Source: DASRDZ01 sp035569495 (GTDB lineage Bacteria > Chloroflexota > Dormibacteria > Aeolococcales > Aeolococcaceae). From it: a stretch of 64,000 nucleotides of DNA. Position numbers and translations under genes: made by a program. This document shows positions 43,058-50,528 of this stretch, piece by piece. Every line of letters starts with the position of its first letter. The stretch's first letter is position 1. The DNA is taken from assembly GCA_035569495.1 (NCBI GenBank), contig DATMMX010000011.1, positions 478,118 to 542,117 of the forward strand, written 5' to 3'. The notes under the pieces were generated by a model, which made no database searches, had not been told where the DNA came from, and worked only from the letters and a program-made list of their open reading frames with translations.

Positions 43058-43669
43058 GTGGAGAGTCCGGAGGCGCGGCTGAGGGAGCTCGGCATCGAGC
43101 TGCCGGAGCCGCCTGAGCCACTCGGGGACTATCCGTCGGTCAGGGTCGTCGGCGACCTGCTCTACACCACGGCCGTTCTGCCGGTGTGGGACGGGGAGCT
43201 GCGCTACGTCGGCGCGCTGGGCAGCGAGGTGCCGCTGGCCGACGGTGCCGCCGCCGCCCGTCTCTGCGGGCTCAACCTGCTCGCCCTGGCCCGGGCCAGC
43301 GCCGGGGGCAACCTGGACAACGTGCGCCAGGTGGTCCAGGTCATCGGGCTGGTCAACAGCGCGCCCGGCTTCGCCCAGCAGTCGAAGGTCATGAACGGCC
43401 TCTCCGACCTGCTCTACGAGGTTTTCGGCGACGCCGGGAAGCACAACCGCACCGCGCTGGCCACCCTCGACCTGCCGCTCAACGCCTCGGTCCAGGCGAC
43501 GGCGGTGATCCGCATTGACCCGGCCAGCGCCACCCCGCGCGGGGAGGCGGCGATGGCGGTCAGCGGGATGCACGTGGAGTCGCGGCAGGGCGACGCGGGC
43601 GCGGGCATGCCGGTGGCCGGCGCGGCGGTGGAGCGCACCGCGGACGAGACGGCTCCCTCGGGCGCCTAG
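43058..43669 (+). CDS. RidA/YjgF-like (YjgF/YER057c/UK114) family protein
   Basis: 203 residues, longer than the usual 130. Family segments: DYPSVRVVGDLLYTTAVLPV, LCGLNLLALARASAGGNLDNVRQVVQVIGLVNSAPGFAQQSKVMNG and HNRTALATLDLPLNASVQATAVI, with the conserved Arg in HNRTALA. RidA proteins hydrolyse reactive enamine or imine intermediates. It has a C-terminal extension of about 45 residues of unknown role. The GTG at 43058 was preferred because MESPEARLRELGIELP is a usual N-terminus; 43031 is an alternative. Confidence 0.83.
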   Translation: MESPEARLRELGIELPEPPEPLGDYPSVRVVGDLLYTTAVLPVWDGELRYVGALGSEVPLADGAAAARLCGLNLLALARASAGGNLDNVRQVVQVIGLVNSAPGFAQQSKVMNGLSDLLYEVFGDAGKHNRTALATLDLPLNASVQATAVIRIDPASATPRGEAAMAVSGMHVESRQGDAGAGMPVAGAAVERTADETAPSGA

Positions 43670-43715
43670 TCCCGCTCCCGCACTTCGCGCCCGAGGCGGC
43701 GGGACCGAAGCCCGG

Positions 43716-43721
43716 TAGGCT
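43716..43721 (+). promoter_or_regulatory. putative -10 (TAGGCT) for ccdA
   Basis: TAGGCT lies 9 nt before the GTG at 43731, the same hexamer and spacing as in front of the molybdopterin adenylyltransferase gene at 1978. Confidence 0.45.
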
Positions 43722-43730
43722 TATCCGGTC

Positions 43731-44531
43731 GTGCTCGCCGACACCGTGTTCCACCTCAGCTACCCGCTCGCCTTCGCGGCGGGGGTGGTGTCGTTCCTGT
43801 CGCCGTGCGTCTTCCCGCTGGCGCCGGGGTACCTCGCCTTTCTGAGCGGTCAGGCGGGCCAGGCGCAGCTCGACGGCGAGCGGCCCGCCGGCGCGGGACC
43901 GGGGGCGATGCTCGCCGGGGGCGGGGTGGCCACCGCCGCGCCCACCACTGCACGCACCGCCCGCGCCCCCCTGATGCTCAACGGCGTCGCCTTCGTGCTC
44001 GGCTTCAGCGCCGTCTTCGTGGCTTTCTTCTATGTGCTGCGCGCGCTCAACGTGACCCTGCTGCTGGAGCACCAGAACATCGTCAACGACGTCGCCGGCG
44101 CCATCGTCGTGGTGCTGGGGCTGCAGACCCTGGGCATCCTGCGCTGGACGCCGCTGATGCGCGACCGCCGCGTTCACCGGCTGCCGCGCGGCGGCGGTGT
44201 GGCCGCCGCCTTCCTGCTCGGCGTCACCTTCGCCGCCGGGTGGACGCCCTGCATCGGCCCGCAGCTCACCGCCATCCTCGCCGTCGCCTCGCAGGGTGAT
44301 TTCGCCGGCCTGCCGGTGATGCTCGCCTACTGCCTGGGCCTGGCCGTGCCCTTCCTGGCCATCGCCGCCCTCGCCGACCGTCTGCAGGGCGCGATCCGCG
44401 CCATCAACCGGCACATGGGCGTGGTCAACGTGGTCGCGGGCGCGCTGCTGCTCATCTTCGGCCTGCTGCTGCTGACCAACCAGTTCACCTTCTTCAACCG
44501 CTTCAGCCCGCAGTCGCCGTTCGACCTGTGA
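43731..44531 (+). CDS. ccdA: cytochrome c biogenesis protein CcdA
   Basis: 266 residues, six transmembrane helices. The two redox cysteines are in FLSPCVFPLAPGY (Cys25) and GVTFAAGWTPCIGPQL, the standard CcdA pair that passes electrons from cytoplasmic thioredoxin to extracellular thiol proteins. An insertion (TAAPTTARTARAPLM) lies after helix 1. GTG start; leaderless-type TAGGCT 9 nt upstream. It overlaps the TusA-like gene by 4 nt, suggesting a sulfur or thiol-redox pair. Confidence 0.92.
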   Translation: MLADTVFHLSYPLAFAAGVVSFLSPCVFPLAPGYLAFLSGQAGQAQLDGERPAGAGPGAMLAGGGVATAAPTTARTARAPLMLNGVAFVLGFSAVFVAFFYVLRALNVTLLLEHQNIVNDVAGAIVVVLGLQTLGILRWTPLMRDRRVHRLPRGGGVAAAFLLGVTFAAGWTPCIGPQLTAILAVASQGDFAGLPVMLAYCLGLAVPFLAIAALADRLQGAIRAINRHMGVVNVVAGALLLIFGLLLLTNQFTFFNRFSPQSPFDL

Positions 44532-44773
44532 GTGACGACGTGCGCCCGGTGCGCGTGCTCGACCTGCGCGGCGTGTCCTGCCCGCTCAACTACGTCAAGA
44601 CGCGGGTCGCGCTGGAGAAGGTGCAGCCGGGCGAGTGGCTGGAGGTGTGGCTCGACCACGGTGAGCCCGAGGAGAACGTGCCGCGCTCCTGCGAGGAGGA
44701 CGGCTTCCCGGTGCGCAGCGCCGCCGACGGCGACGGCTACGCGCGCCTGCTGGTGTCGCGAGAAAGCGCTTAG
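44528..44773 (+). CDS. TusA-family sulfurtransferase
   Basis: 81 residues. The active-site cysteine is in VSCPLNYVKTRVALEKVQPGEWLEVWLD, the TusA signature CPxP replaced here by CPLN, followed by GEPEENVPRSCEEDGF. TusA-type proteins relay persulfide sulfur to tRNA-thiolation or other sulfur pathways. GTG start overlaps ccdA by 4 nt and its stop overlaps the convergent kinase gene stop, so transcription probably ends here. Confidence 0.85.
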   Translation: MSDDVRPVRVLDLRGVSCPLNYVKTRVALEKVQPGEWLEVWLDHGEPEENVPRSCEEDGFPVRSAADGDGYARLLVSRESA

Positions 44774-46305
44774 CCCGCGAGCGGCAGACGCACGGTGATC
44801 GTGGTGCCCTGTCCGTCCACACTCTGCAGCGACACGTCGCCGCCCATCGCGGTGACCAGGCCCTGCACGATCGACAGGCCGAGACCGCTGCCGCCCTCCT
44901 CGCGCGCCCGCGTCTTCTCGCCGCGGTAGAAGCGCTCGAAAACGTGGGGCAGGTCGGCGGCGGGGATGCCGGGGCCGTCGTCGTGGACGCTGAGCACGCC
45001 ATGCGTGCCATCGACCGCGGTAGTCCAGCGTTGCGGCGCTCCGGGCGCGTACTTGCAGGCGTTGCCGAGCAGGTTGCGGGCGATCGCGGTCAGCGCGTTG
45101 CGGTCAGCCATGACCACAACCGGCGCGGCGGCGACGCTGCGCTGCAGGTCGTCGGGCATGCCCGGAAGGTGCGCGCTCTCGTCGAGCACGGCGTTGATCA
45201 CCTCGGTGAGGTCGACGGGGCCGATCTCCATGGGCCGCTGGGCGTCGAGGCGGGCCAGGGTGAGCAGGTCGAGCACCAGCACACGCATCCGCTCCGCCTC
45301 GCGGGCCATCGTCTCCAGGGCGGCGTCCATCGACTGCGGGTCGCGCACCGCGCCGCGACGGATCACGTCGATGTAGCCCTTCAGCGCGGTGATTGGGGTG
45401 CGCAGCTCGTGCGAGGCGTCGGCGACGAAGCGGCGCATGCGCGCCTCGGACTCCGCCCGGGCGGCGAAGGCGACCTCGATGCGGTCGGCCATGTCGTCGA
45501 AGGCGCTGGCCAGGGCGCCGACCTCGCCGCTGCGGGGCAGGTTGCTGCGGGCACGCAGGTCGCCCGCGGCGAGGCGGCGCGCGGTGGCGGCGACGCGGCG
45601 CAGCGGCTTGAGGGCGCGCGAGGTCAGCAGCAGGCCGAGGAGCAGGGCCAGCACCAGCACGATGCCGCCGCCGATGGCCAGGCGCTCGCGCTCGGAGCTG
45701 AGCACGTCGTCGATCGGTGCCGTGCTGGTGCTGAGCTGGGCGACGCCGCAGGTGCTGCCCGGACGCGCGGCGACCGGGAAGGCGACGGCGAGCTGCGGGC
45801 CGGCGGGCGTGTCGAGCACCACGGCGCCGGAGCGGCGGCCGGTGAGCGCGGTGCGCAGGCTGGTGTCACCGGCGTGCGGTGCACTGTCGAGGCCGGTGGG
45901 CAGGCTGAGCACGGGTTGCAGGAAGCGGTCGTAGAGCACCACGGTGGCGGTGCGTCCCGAGGCGGCGATGAGGGCGTTGGCGATGGTGCGCACCGGGTCG
46001 ACGGTCTGCGCCGGCGGCGGCGACGCGGTGCGGTTGAGCCTTGCGCAGACGGCGGTGAACGCGGCCGTCACCCCCGCGGGTGTTCGTGCCGCGCGTGGCA
46101 GCAACTGCTCGACCTCGGCGCGGAGCTGATCGTAGTCTCCGGCCAGCGCGTCGACGCGCACCGTGACCAGGTTGTCCTGCAGCGCCAGGTACTGGTAGGT
46201 GCCCAGGCCGGCGAGGAGCAGGGCGAGCAGGGTGACGTAGGTGAGTGTCAGCCGCCAGCGCAGCGTGCCGAGGGCGTGCGAGAGGCGGCGCAGCGGCGTG
46301 CGCAG
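44770..46305 (-). CDS. two-component sensor histidine kinase
   Basis: 511 residues if the CTG at 46303-46305 is used. Two transmembrane helices (LTLTYVTLLALLLAGLG and IGGGIVLVLALLLGLLL) flank an extracytoplasmic sensor of about 155 residues with two cysteines. HAMP (LKPLRRVAATARRLAAGDL), H-box FVADASHELRTPITALKGYI, N-box ARNLLGNACKYAP, G1 VHDDGPGIPAADL and G2 GGSGLGLSIVQGL follow. No ATG, GTG or TTG lies in frame between the upstream regulator stop and the first helix; GGAGG is 12 nt before the CTG. See findings. Confidence 0.9.
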   Translation of the reverse strand: MRTPLRRLSHALGTLRWRLTLTYVTLLALLLAGLGTYQYLALQDNLVTVRVDALAGDYDQLRAEVEQLLPRAARTPAGVTAAFTAVCARLNRTASPPPAQTVDPVRTIANALIAASGRTATVVLYDRFLQPVLSLPTGLDSAPHAGDTSLRTALTGRRSGAVVLDTPAGPQLAVAFPVAARPGSTCGVAQLSTSTAPIDDVLSSERERLAIGGGIVLVLALLLGLLLTSRALKPLRRVAATARRLAAGDLRARSNLPRSGEVGALASAFDDMADRIEVAFAARAESEARMRRFVADASHELRTPITALKGYIDVIRRGAVRDPQSMDAALETMAREAERMRVLVLDLLTLARLDAQRPMEIGPVDLTEVINAVLDESAHLPGMPDDLQRSVAAAPVVVMADRNALTAIARNLLGNACKYAPGAPQRWTTAVDGTHGVLSVHDDGPGIPAADLPHVFERFYRGEKTRAREEGGSGLGLSIVQGLVTAMGGDVSLQSVDGQGTTITVRLPLAG

Positions 46306-46312
46306 TTTGGGT

Positions 46313-47008
46313 CTATGCCTCCGGCGTCGGGGTGCTGCGCAGGCGGTAGCCGACGCCGCGCACCGTCTGGATGCGTTCGTGCGCGGTGTCGCCGAGCTTC
46401 TGGCGCAGGTAGCGGATGTAGACCTCGACGTTGTTCTCGTCGCCGAAGAAGTTGTAGCCCCACACCTCGTCGAGCAGGCGCTGGCGGGGCAAAACCTGAT
46501 CAGCATTGGCGGCGAGGAAGTGGAGCAGGTCGAACTCGCGCACGCTGAGCTCGAGCTGCCGGTCGCCGAGCTTCACCTCGCGGGTGGCGGTGTCGATGCT
46601 CAGGTCGCCCGCACGGACCACGCGGCTGAGGTCGGGCTCGCGCCGGCGCAGCACCGCGCGAACCCTGGCCAGCAATTCGGTGAACTCGAAGGGCTTGACC
46701 AGGTAGTCGTCGGCGCCCAGCTCCAGGCCCTGGACGCGGTCGCCGACCTCGTCGCGGGCGCTGAGGATGAGCAGGCCGCGGCGGCGGTCGCCGGCCAGGG
46801 CGCGGCAGAGCTCCCAGCCGTCCATGCGCGGCATCATCAGGTCGAGGATCACCAGGTGGGGCTTGAACTCGTCGACCACCCGCAGCGCGACGCGGCCGTC
46901 CGGGGCGGTGCGCACCTCGAAGCCCTCGTGGCGCAGGCCGATGGCGATGAAGTCGGTGATGCTCTGCTCGTCGTCGACGACGAGGACGCGAGCAGGGTCG
47001 GCCGTCAT
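46313..47008 (-). CDS. OmpR/PhoB-family response regulator
   Basis: 231 residues. Receiver domain with RVLVVDDEQSITD, phospho-acceptor Asp in LVILDLMMPRMDGW, switch Thr/Ser in LLILSARDEVG and Lys in YLVKPFEF; winged-helix C-terminus with SVREFDLLHFLAANADQVLPRQRLLDEVWGYNF and VEVYIRYLRQKLG. Its kinase follows 7 nt downstream. ATG at 47006-47008 with TATACT 6 nt upstream (47015-47020), so a leaderless mRNA is likely. Confidence 0.94.
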   Translation of the reverse strand: MTADPARVLVVDDEQSITDFIAIGLRHEGFEVRTAPDGRVALRVVDEFKPHLVILDLMMPRMDGWELCRALAGDRRRGLLILSARDEVGDRVQGLELGADDYLVKPFEFTELLARVRAVLRRREPDLSRVVRAGDLSIDTATREVKLGDRQLELSVREFDLLHFLAANADQVLPRQRLLDEVWGYNFFGDENNVEVYIRYLRQKLGDTAHERIQTVRGVGYRLRSTPTPEA

Positions 47009-47014
47009 GGCCGG

Positions 47015-47020
47015 AGTATA
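47015..47020 (-). promoter_or_regulatory. putative -10 (TATACT) for the OmpR-type two-component operon
   Basis: TATACT is 6 nt before the ATG at 47008, so transcription would begin at or within 1-2 nt of the start codon. Confidence 0.5.
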
Positions 47021-47140
47021 GGGGCGGCCCGGGGCGCTCCCGGCCATCTCTTGCGCACTTCTCAAGAAGCTCTCAGCCAATGGGGGGCGGGCGGATCGCG
47101 GTATGGTGCGTGGCCGTGTTCTTCAGCACCGTGACCCGCA

Positions 47141-47938
47141 TTGCCTGAGACCCGCATCGCCCTCGGCCCCGGCCTGGGTGCCGCGGAGGTGCACGCGCAC
47201 ACGCTGTCGAGCGACGGCATGGTCTCGCCCGAGGAGCTGGTGCGCGCCGCCGCCGCCGCGGGAATCTCGGTGCTCTGCGTCACCGATCACGACACCATGA
47301 ACGCCACCGCGCGCGCTTTTGACGCCGGGTTGGCGGTCGGCGTGGACGTGGTGCGGGGCGAGGAGGTCACCACCGCGATGCCGTCGGGCACGCACATCGT
47401 CGGCCTGTTTCTCGACCGCCCGGTCCGCATGGGCATGTCCATGGAGGACACCGTCGACGCCATCCACGACCAGGGCGGCCTGGCCATCCTCGCCCACCCC
47501 TTCATGCCCACCTACTTCGCCTCGATCAGCGAACGCCGCGCCCGCGCTCTGTTGGAAACCCGTGTGGTCGACGGCATCGAGCTCCGCCACACCGCCGTGA
47601 TGACGCCCCGTGGCCGCCGCCGGTTGGACGACTTCTACGCCACCCACCGCTCCCGCCTGGGCGCCGCGCTGGGCGCCGGCGACTCCCACTTCGGCCGGCA
47701 TGACCTGGGGCGCGTGGTCACCGTCTTCCCCGGCCGGAGTGCTTTGGACTTCCGCGCGGCCCTGGAGGCCCGCACCACCTCGCCCCGGTATGGCCTCTCC
47801 CCCTCCGGGCCGCCGCTGTCGATGCGGCTGGCCCAGCAGCGCCGGTCGCTGCTGTGGCTCCCGGGCGAACGGCGCGCGGGGCGCGTTGGGGGGGGCGTGG
47901 GCCCGGGGGCCGTGGTTCCTGGGACCGGGGGCTCCTGA
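47141..47938 (+). CDS. PHP-domain phosphoesterase
   Basis: 265 residues. Metal-binding motifs of the PHP family: EVHAHTLSSDG (HxH), CVTDHDTMNA, GEEVTTAMPSGTHIVGLF and LAILAHPFMP. These proteins hydrolyse phosphoesters such as 3',5'-nucleotides or act on polymerase-associated substrates. Start is a TTG at 47141. The last 25 residues (RAGRVGGGVGPGAVVPGTGGS) come from an extremely G-rich stretch and look like a low-complexity extension. The gene is divergent from the two-component operon, 130 nt apart. Confidence 0.83.
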   Translation: MPETRIALGPGLGAAEVHAHTLSSDGMVSPEELVRAAAAAGISVLCVTDHDTMNATARAFDAGLAVGVDVVRGEEVTTAMPSGTHIVGLFLDRPVRMGMSMEDTVDAIHDQGGLAILAHPFMPTYFASISERRARALLETRVVDGIELRHTAVMTPRGRRRLDDFYATHRSRLGAALGAGDSHFGRHDLGRVVTVFPGRSALDFRAALEARTTSPRYGLSPSGPPLSMRLAQQRRSLLWLPGERRAGRVGGGVGPGAVVPGTGGS

Positions 47939-47997
47939 GTCGTCCCCCGCGTTCCGGTGCCGCCGAAGCCGGGGGAGGGCTGCCTGGGCGCCGCGGG

Positions 47998-48003
47998 TAC
48001 AAT
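47998..48003 (+). promoter_or_regulatory. putative -10 (TACAAT) for tRNA-Lys
   Basis: TACAAT lies 10 nt before the 5' end of tRNA-Lys at 48014. Confidence 0.45.
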
Positions 48004-48013
48004 CACTGGCCGC

Positions 48014-48086
48014 GCCCGCTTAGCTCAGTTGGTAGAGCAGGGGACTCTTAATCCCTTGGTCGCAGGTTCGAGTCCTGCAGCGGGTA
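48014..48086 (+). tRNA. tRNA-Lys (anticodon CTT)
   Basis: 73-nt cloverleaf. Acceptor GCCCGCT pairs with AGCGGGT (G-U at the end), D arm AGCTCAGTTGGTAGAGC, anticodon loop CTCTTAA with CTT at 48047-48049, T arm GCAGGTTCGAGTCCTGC. No encoded CCA. From position 48044 onward its sequence is repeated at 52241, marking it as the insertion site of the island that follows. Confidence 0.95.
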
Positions 48087-48307
48087 TAACAACTTTCGGC
48101 CCTGAACGCGCGTTCGCGGGTAATTTTGGGGGTAATAGCGCCGGCGGGGTAGCCCCCTCACTGGCGCCGGCGGCAGCGAGCGTCCCCGAGGTCCGGCAAC
48201 CACGCCGTGTCCCCCTGCGACGCGGTCGGCGGGTACTGGGTTGTGCATCGCCTCGACCGCGGTTGTTCCCCGCCACGACGACGGCCTGGTGGGTGATGCC
48301 CCGCCCG
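48044..48307 (+). repeat. left direct repeat of the tRNA-Lys island (intact tRNA side)
   Basis: Starts inside the anticodon loop of tRNA-Lys and continues beyond the gene into spacer DNA. The counterpart at 52241-52514 matches with scattered substitutions and small indels. The first 50 nt (through GGGTATAACAACTTT) differ by one base in the T loop (GTTCGAGT here, GTTCAAGT there). The remaining 200 nt share blocks such as CAGCGAGCGTCCCCGAGGTC and CGCGGTTGTTCCCCGCCACG. Confidence 0.9.
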
Positions 48308-48450
48308 CTCCCGCGGGCCAGCGAGCGCCTTGCGGCGGCCAAGGCTTTCCTCGACAGCGTGATGAGCGACCTTGACAGGTTGGACTAGGATGGCGCGGCC
48401 GAGAGACCCGAGCGAGGCTAGGTCGGCTGCGAGATCGATGGGTGGGAAAC
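48308..48450. other. spacer between island repeat and first island gene
   Basis: No gene is supported. An open frame on the plus strand (ending 48388) runs in from the tRNA and the repeat and has no family features. The DNA here falls in GC content toward that of the island genes. Confidence 0.4.
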
Positions 48451-50322
48451 CTACGATCGGCTCTTCGGATCCGTCAGGAACCTATGCATCGCCTTGTGTT
48501 CGTGCTGCCTATGGAAGGCGGAGCGTGCCGAGGTCTGGGCGCTATAGGCAGCGCTGGGCTTGCCATGGTAGGGATTGAGGACTTGATGCACGGGAAAGAA
48601 CGCCATCTGCGCGACGCGCAGCCCTGGGAAGAGCACAAGGGGCAACCGGCCGGTGTTCTGCAGTTCCAGGGTCAGATAGCCGCGAAAACCGCAGTCGACC
48701 ATGCCGGCGGTGGCATGGACCTGGAGTCCAAGTCTGGCCCACGTCGACCTGCCCTCAATGTTGCCCCACAGATCGTCCGGCAAGCGCAGGTATTCCAACG
48801 TCAGCGCCAAGAGCAGCTCACCAGGATGCAAGACGACGCTTTGGTCCCGTCCGGCGGTTAGACGGTATTCGTCTGCCGAGTTGTCGAGAAGTTCGCCCGT
48901 GATTTCCGGATCGGCACCAGGATCCAGAGCCTGAAATCGAGACGTCCGCAACTGCTCCCATTCAGTTCCCAACCGAAGATCGATCGTCGTGCCGCCGATT
49001 TGAGAAGGGTCGATTAGAGGCCGAATAACCAACGCGTCCTCGCCTGGTCGCGTGAGGCGGCGTACCAGTTGCAAGTCTGACAACGGGCTGTCTTCCGTCC
49101 AGCCAGTCGCGTCCGTTGCTGGAAGAGCCACGGCTGCGGTGGATCGCCCGCGGTCGACGTTAGCCGCTATCGTTTCATCCCATTCGCGAAGCCAGCGATG
49201 GACCGCTGCGGATTGGAGAGACCTTGAGATGGACGTGTCGCGTGTCGCCAATGCAGCCACGGCATCATCCAAGGAAGCGTCCCGTGCCGTAAGTTCAGCG
49301 AGTATCTCCACGGGGGGCCGATCCACCTCTAGGAGCCATGCTGCTTCAAGAACCTCTGCATCGCTGCACGGCTCATCGGTGGCGGCAGCGAAGAGCCAGT
49401 GCTGATGGGCCGCCATGTCGAAATCGCCCTCCGCCAGCAGTGAAGCGAAGGATTCGTCGCTGATATCCTGCTGATCCGCGTGCGCGGCGCTTGCTGCCTC
49501 ACCTCTCGCCAATAGGTGCCGCGCCTGTTGCACGGCGGTGGCTTTCGATCTTGGCGGTTGAAAGTCTGCTAGTAATTCGAGCGCGACTTCACTGATTTCA
49601 ATGAGCCTCTCATCGGTGATGCCGCCACCTGCGTCCAACGGCCATATACTCGGGATGCTGCCATCGACTAGCCACGGAAAGTCGTCGGTTGCTAAGAGGC
49701 GCAGTCGTCGACGAGGGCTGGGGAGAAGTTGGGCAGTGGTTTCGGCTGGCGACGACAAGTAGGCTTCGAGCGCGAACGCCAAGCAGTAGGTCAGGCCGTG
49801 TGCACGAAACGCAACCAGGTCCGCGAAGATCTCCTCGAAGGTACTCTTGGTTTCGGCCGAGACATCGCCGAATCGTTCCTGCAGTTTGATGTCCGCGATA
49901 TCCGAAAGAGAACGTCCACCTGGCAGGTACCAGTGTGCCAACTCATGAACCAAGAGCGGCCAACGGAGAGGCGTCAGTGTTTCCGTGAATGGAATGGGCA
50001 CGGTAGCCACGCTCATTGGAAGGCGCTTGACGACTCCTGCCTCCCATATCGTGAACCTACCTAACGAGAGCGTGAATAGGGCGCGATGTTCAGGGAGTGT
50101 GGGTTCCAAACCGAAACTGCGGCTCAGAAAGAACCCGATATCAGCCGGCAGTTGACGCCTCAACGGGAGGAAGGGAAAGAGTTCCTGGTGAAGAGCGGAG
50201 AACTTGGTGAATGCGTCACGTGTCAGGTCCACAAGTTTCGGCGGAACGATGGTCCAACGGAACGATGGTCCAAGTAGAGGGATCTGCGTCGTCTTCAATC
50301 TCGCTGGCCGATAGCGTGTCAT
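48451..50322 (-). CDS. metallopeptidase (HExxH) - dCTP deaminase-like fusion, 5' part split off by a frameshift
   Basis: The open frame encodes 623 residues from the ATG at 50322. Residues 90-190 hold a gluzincin-type zinc site, LLVHELAHWYLPGG (HELAH at 126-130) and a downstream FEEIFADLVAF that can supply the third ligand. Residues 430-585 match dCTP deaminase/DCD: TIDLRLGTEW, LHPGELLLALTLEYLRLPDDLWGNIEGRSTWARLGLQV, HATAGMVDCGFRG and the catalytic Glu in YLTLELQNTG. The first ~23 residues are probably spurious: deleting one copy of a 16-bp tandem repeat (50242-50273) joins this frame to the 102-residue ORF upstream to give 685 residues. Lower GC than its neighbours; inside the tRNA-Lys island. 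Confidence 0.85.
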   Translation of the reverse strand: MTRYRPARLKTTQIPLLGPSFRWTIVPPKLVDLTRDAFTKFSALHQELFPFLPLRRQLPADIGFFLSRSFGLEPTLPEHRALFTLSLGRFTIWEAGVVKRLPMSVATVPIPFTETLTPLRWPLLVHELAHWYLPGGRSLSDIADIKLQERFGDVSAETKSTFEEIFADLVAFRAHGLTYCLAFALEAYLSSPAETTAQLLPSPRRRLRLLATDDFPWLVDGSIPSIWPLDAGGGITDERLIEISEVALELLADFQPPRSKATAVQQARHLLARGEAASAAHADQQDISDESFASLLAEGDFDMAAHQHWLFAAATDEPCSDAEVLEAAWLLEVDRPPVEILAELTARDASLDDAVAALATRDTSISRSLQSAAVHRWLREWDETIAANVDRGRSTAAVALPATDATGWTEDSPLSDLQLVRRLTRPGEDALVIRPLIDPSQIGGTTIDLRLGTEWEQLRTSRFQALDPGADPEITGELLDNSADEYRLTAGRDQSVVLHPGELLLALTLEYLRLPDDLWGNIEGRSTWARLGLQVHATAGMVDCGFRGYLTLELQNTGRLPLVLFPGLRVAQMAFFPVHQVLNPYHGKPSAAYSAQTSARSAFHRQHEHKAMHRFLTDPKSRS

Positions 50323-50524
50323 CGAGCCGCCGATCAAACTCAGCGAGCTGGAGAATCATGCGCTCTCGCGCGACACCCAGGAACACGCGCGCGCCGGGAT
50401 CAGACGTGCGCTTGAGTTCGTCAAGGGCGGCGATGAACCGGAGATGCCGATTCCTTACGTCAGAGATCGCCCACGACAGAAGCGCCGAAGCAGAAATGCG
50501 TGCGCTCGCCCCGCCTGAGGACAT
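50216..50524 (-). CDS. 102-residue ORF, probable severed N-terminus of the metallopeptidase-DCD protein
   Basis: Residues 1-88 are helical and charged (SDVRNRHLRFIAALDELKRT, ARVFLGVARERMILQLAEFDRRLDDT) and run into STWTIVP, then a 15-residue tail read out of frame. WTIVP is encoded a second time in the downstream frame as RWTIVPPKLVDL. Without the duplicated 16 bp the reading continues STWTIVPPKLVDLTRDA into the peptidase domain. The ATG follows the 157-residue gene's stop by 4 nt, so translation is coupled to it. It is either a real truncated product or the relic of an intact protein. Confidence 0.65.
   Translation of the reverse strand: MSSGGASARISASALLSWAISDVRNRHLRFIAALDELKRTSDPGARVFLGVARERMILQLAEFDRRLDDTLSASEIEDDADPSTWTIVPLDHRSAETCGPDT
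50242..50273 (-). repeat. perfect 16-bp tandem duplication causing a frameshift
   Basis: Two adjacent identical copies of TTGGACCATCGTTCCG (minus-strand reading; 50258-50273 then 50242-50257). Sixteen is not a multiple of three, so copy number one gives a single 686-codon frame spanning 48451-50524 and copy number two gives two overlapping frames. The arithmetic was checked: 2074 nt minus 16 equals 2058, divisible by 3. Confidence 0.95.
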
Positions 50525-50528
50525 CAGT

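Noticed and set aside
48048..48248. Minus-strand open frame ending in QDSNLRPRD across tRNA-Lys, and its counterpart at 52245-52484
   Set aside because: The ending is the well-known artefact of translating a tRNA gene in antisense; the rest has no domain features.
48451..50322. Housekeeping dCTP deaminase
   Set aside because: Standard Dcd is about 190 residues and stands alone; this one is fused to a peptidase domain and lies in a low-GC island.
50323..50337. Earlier TTG start (50337) for the peptidase-DCD frame
   Set aside because: No ribosome-binding site, and the whole N-terminal segment before WTIVP is out of frame with the reconstructed protein.
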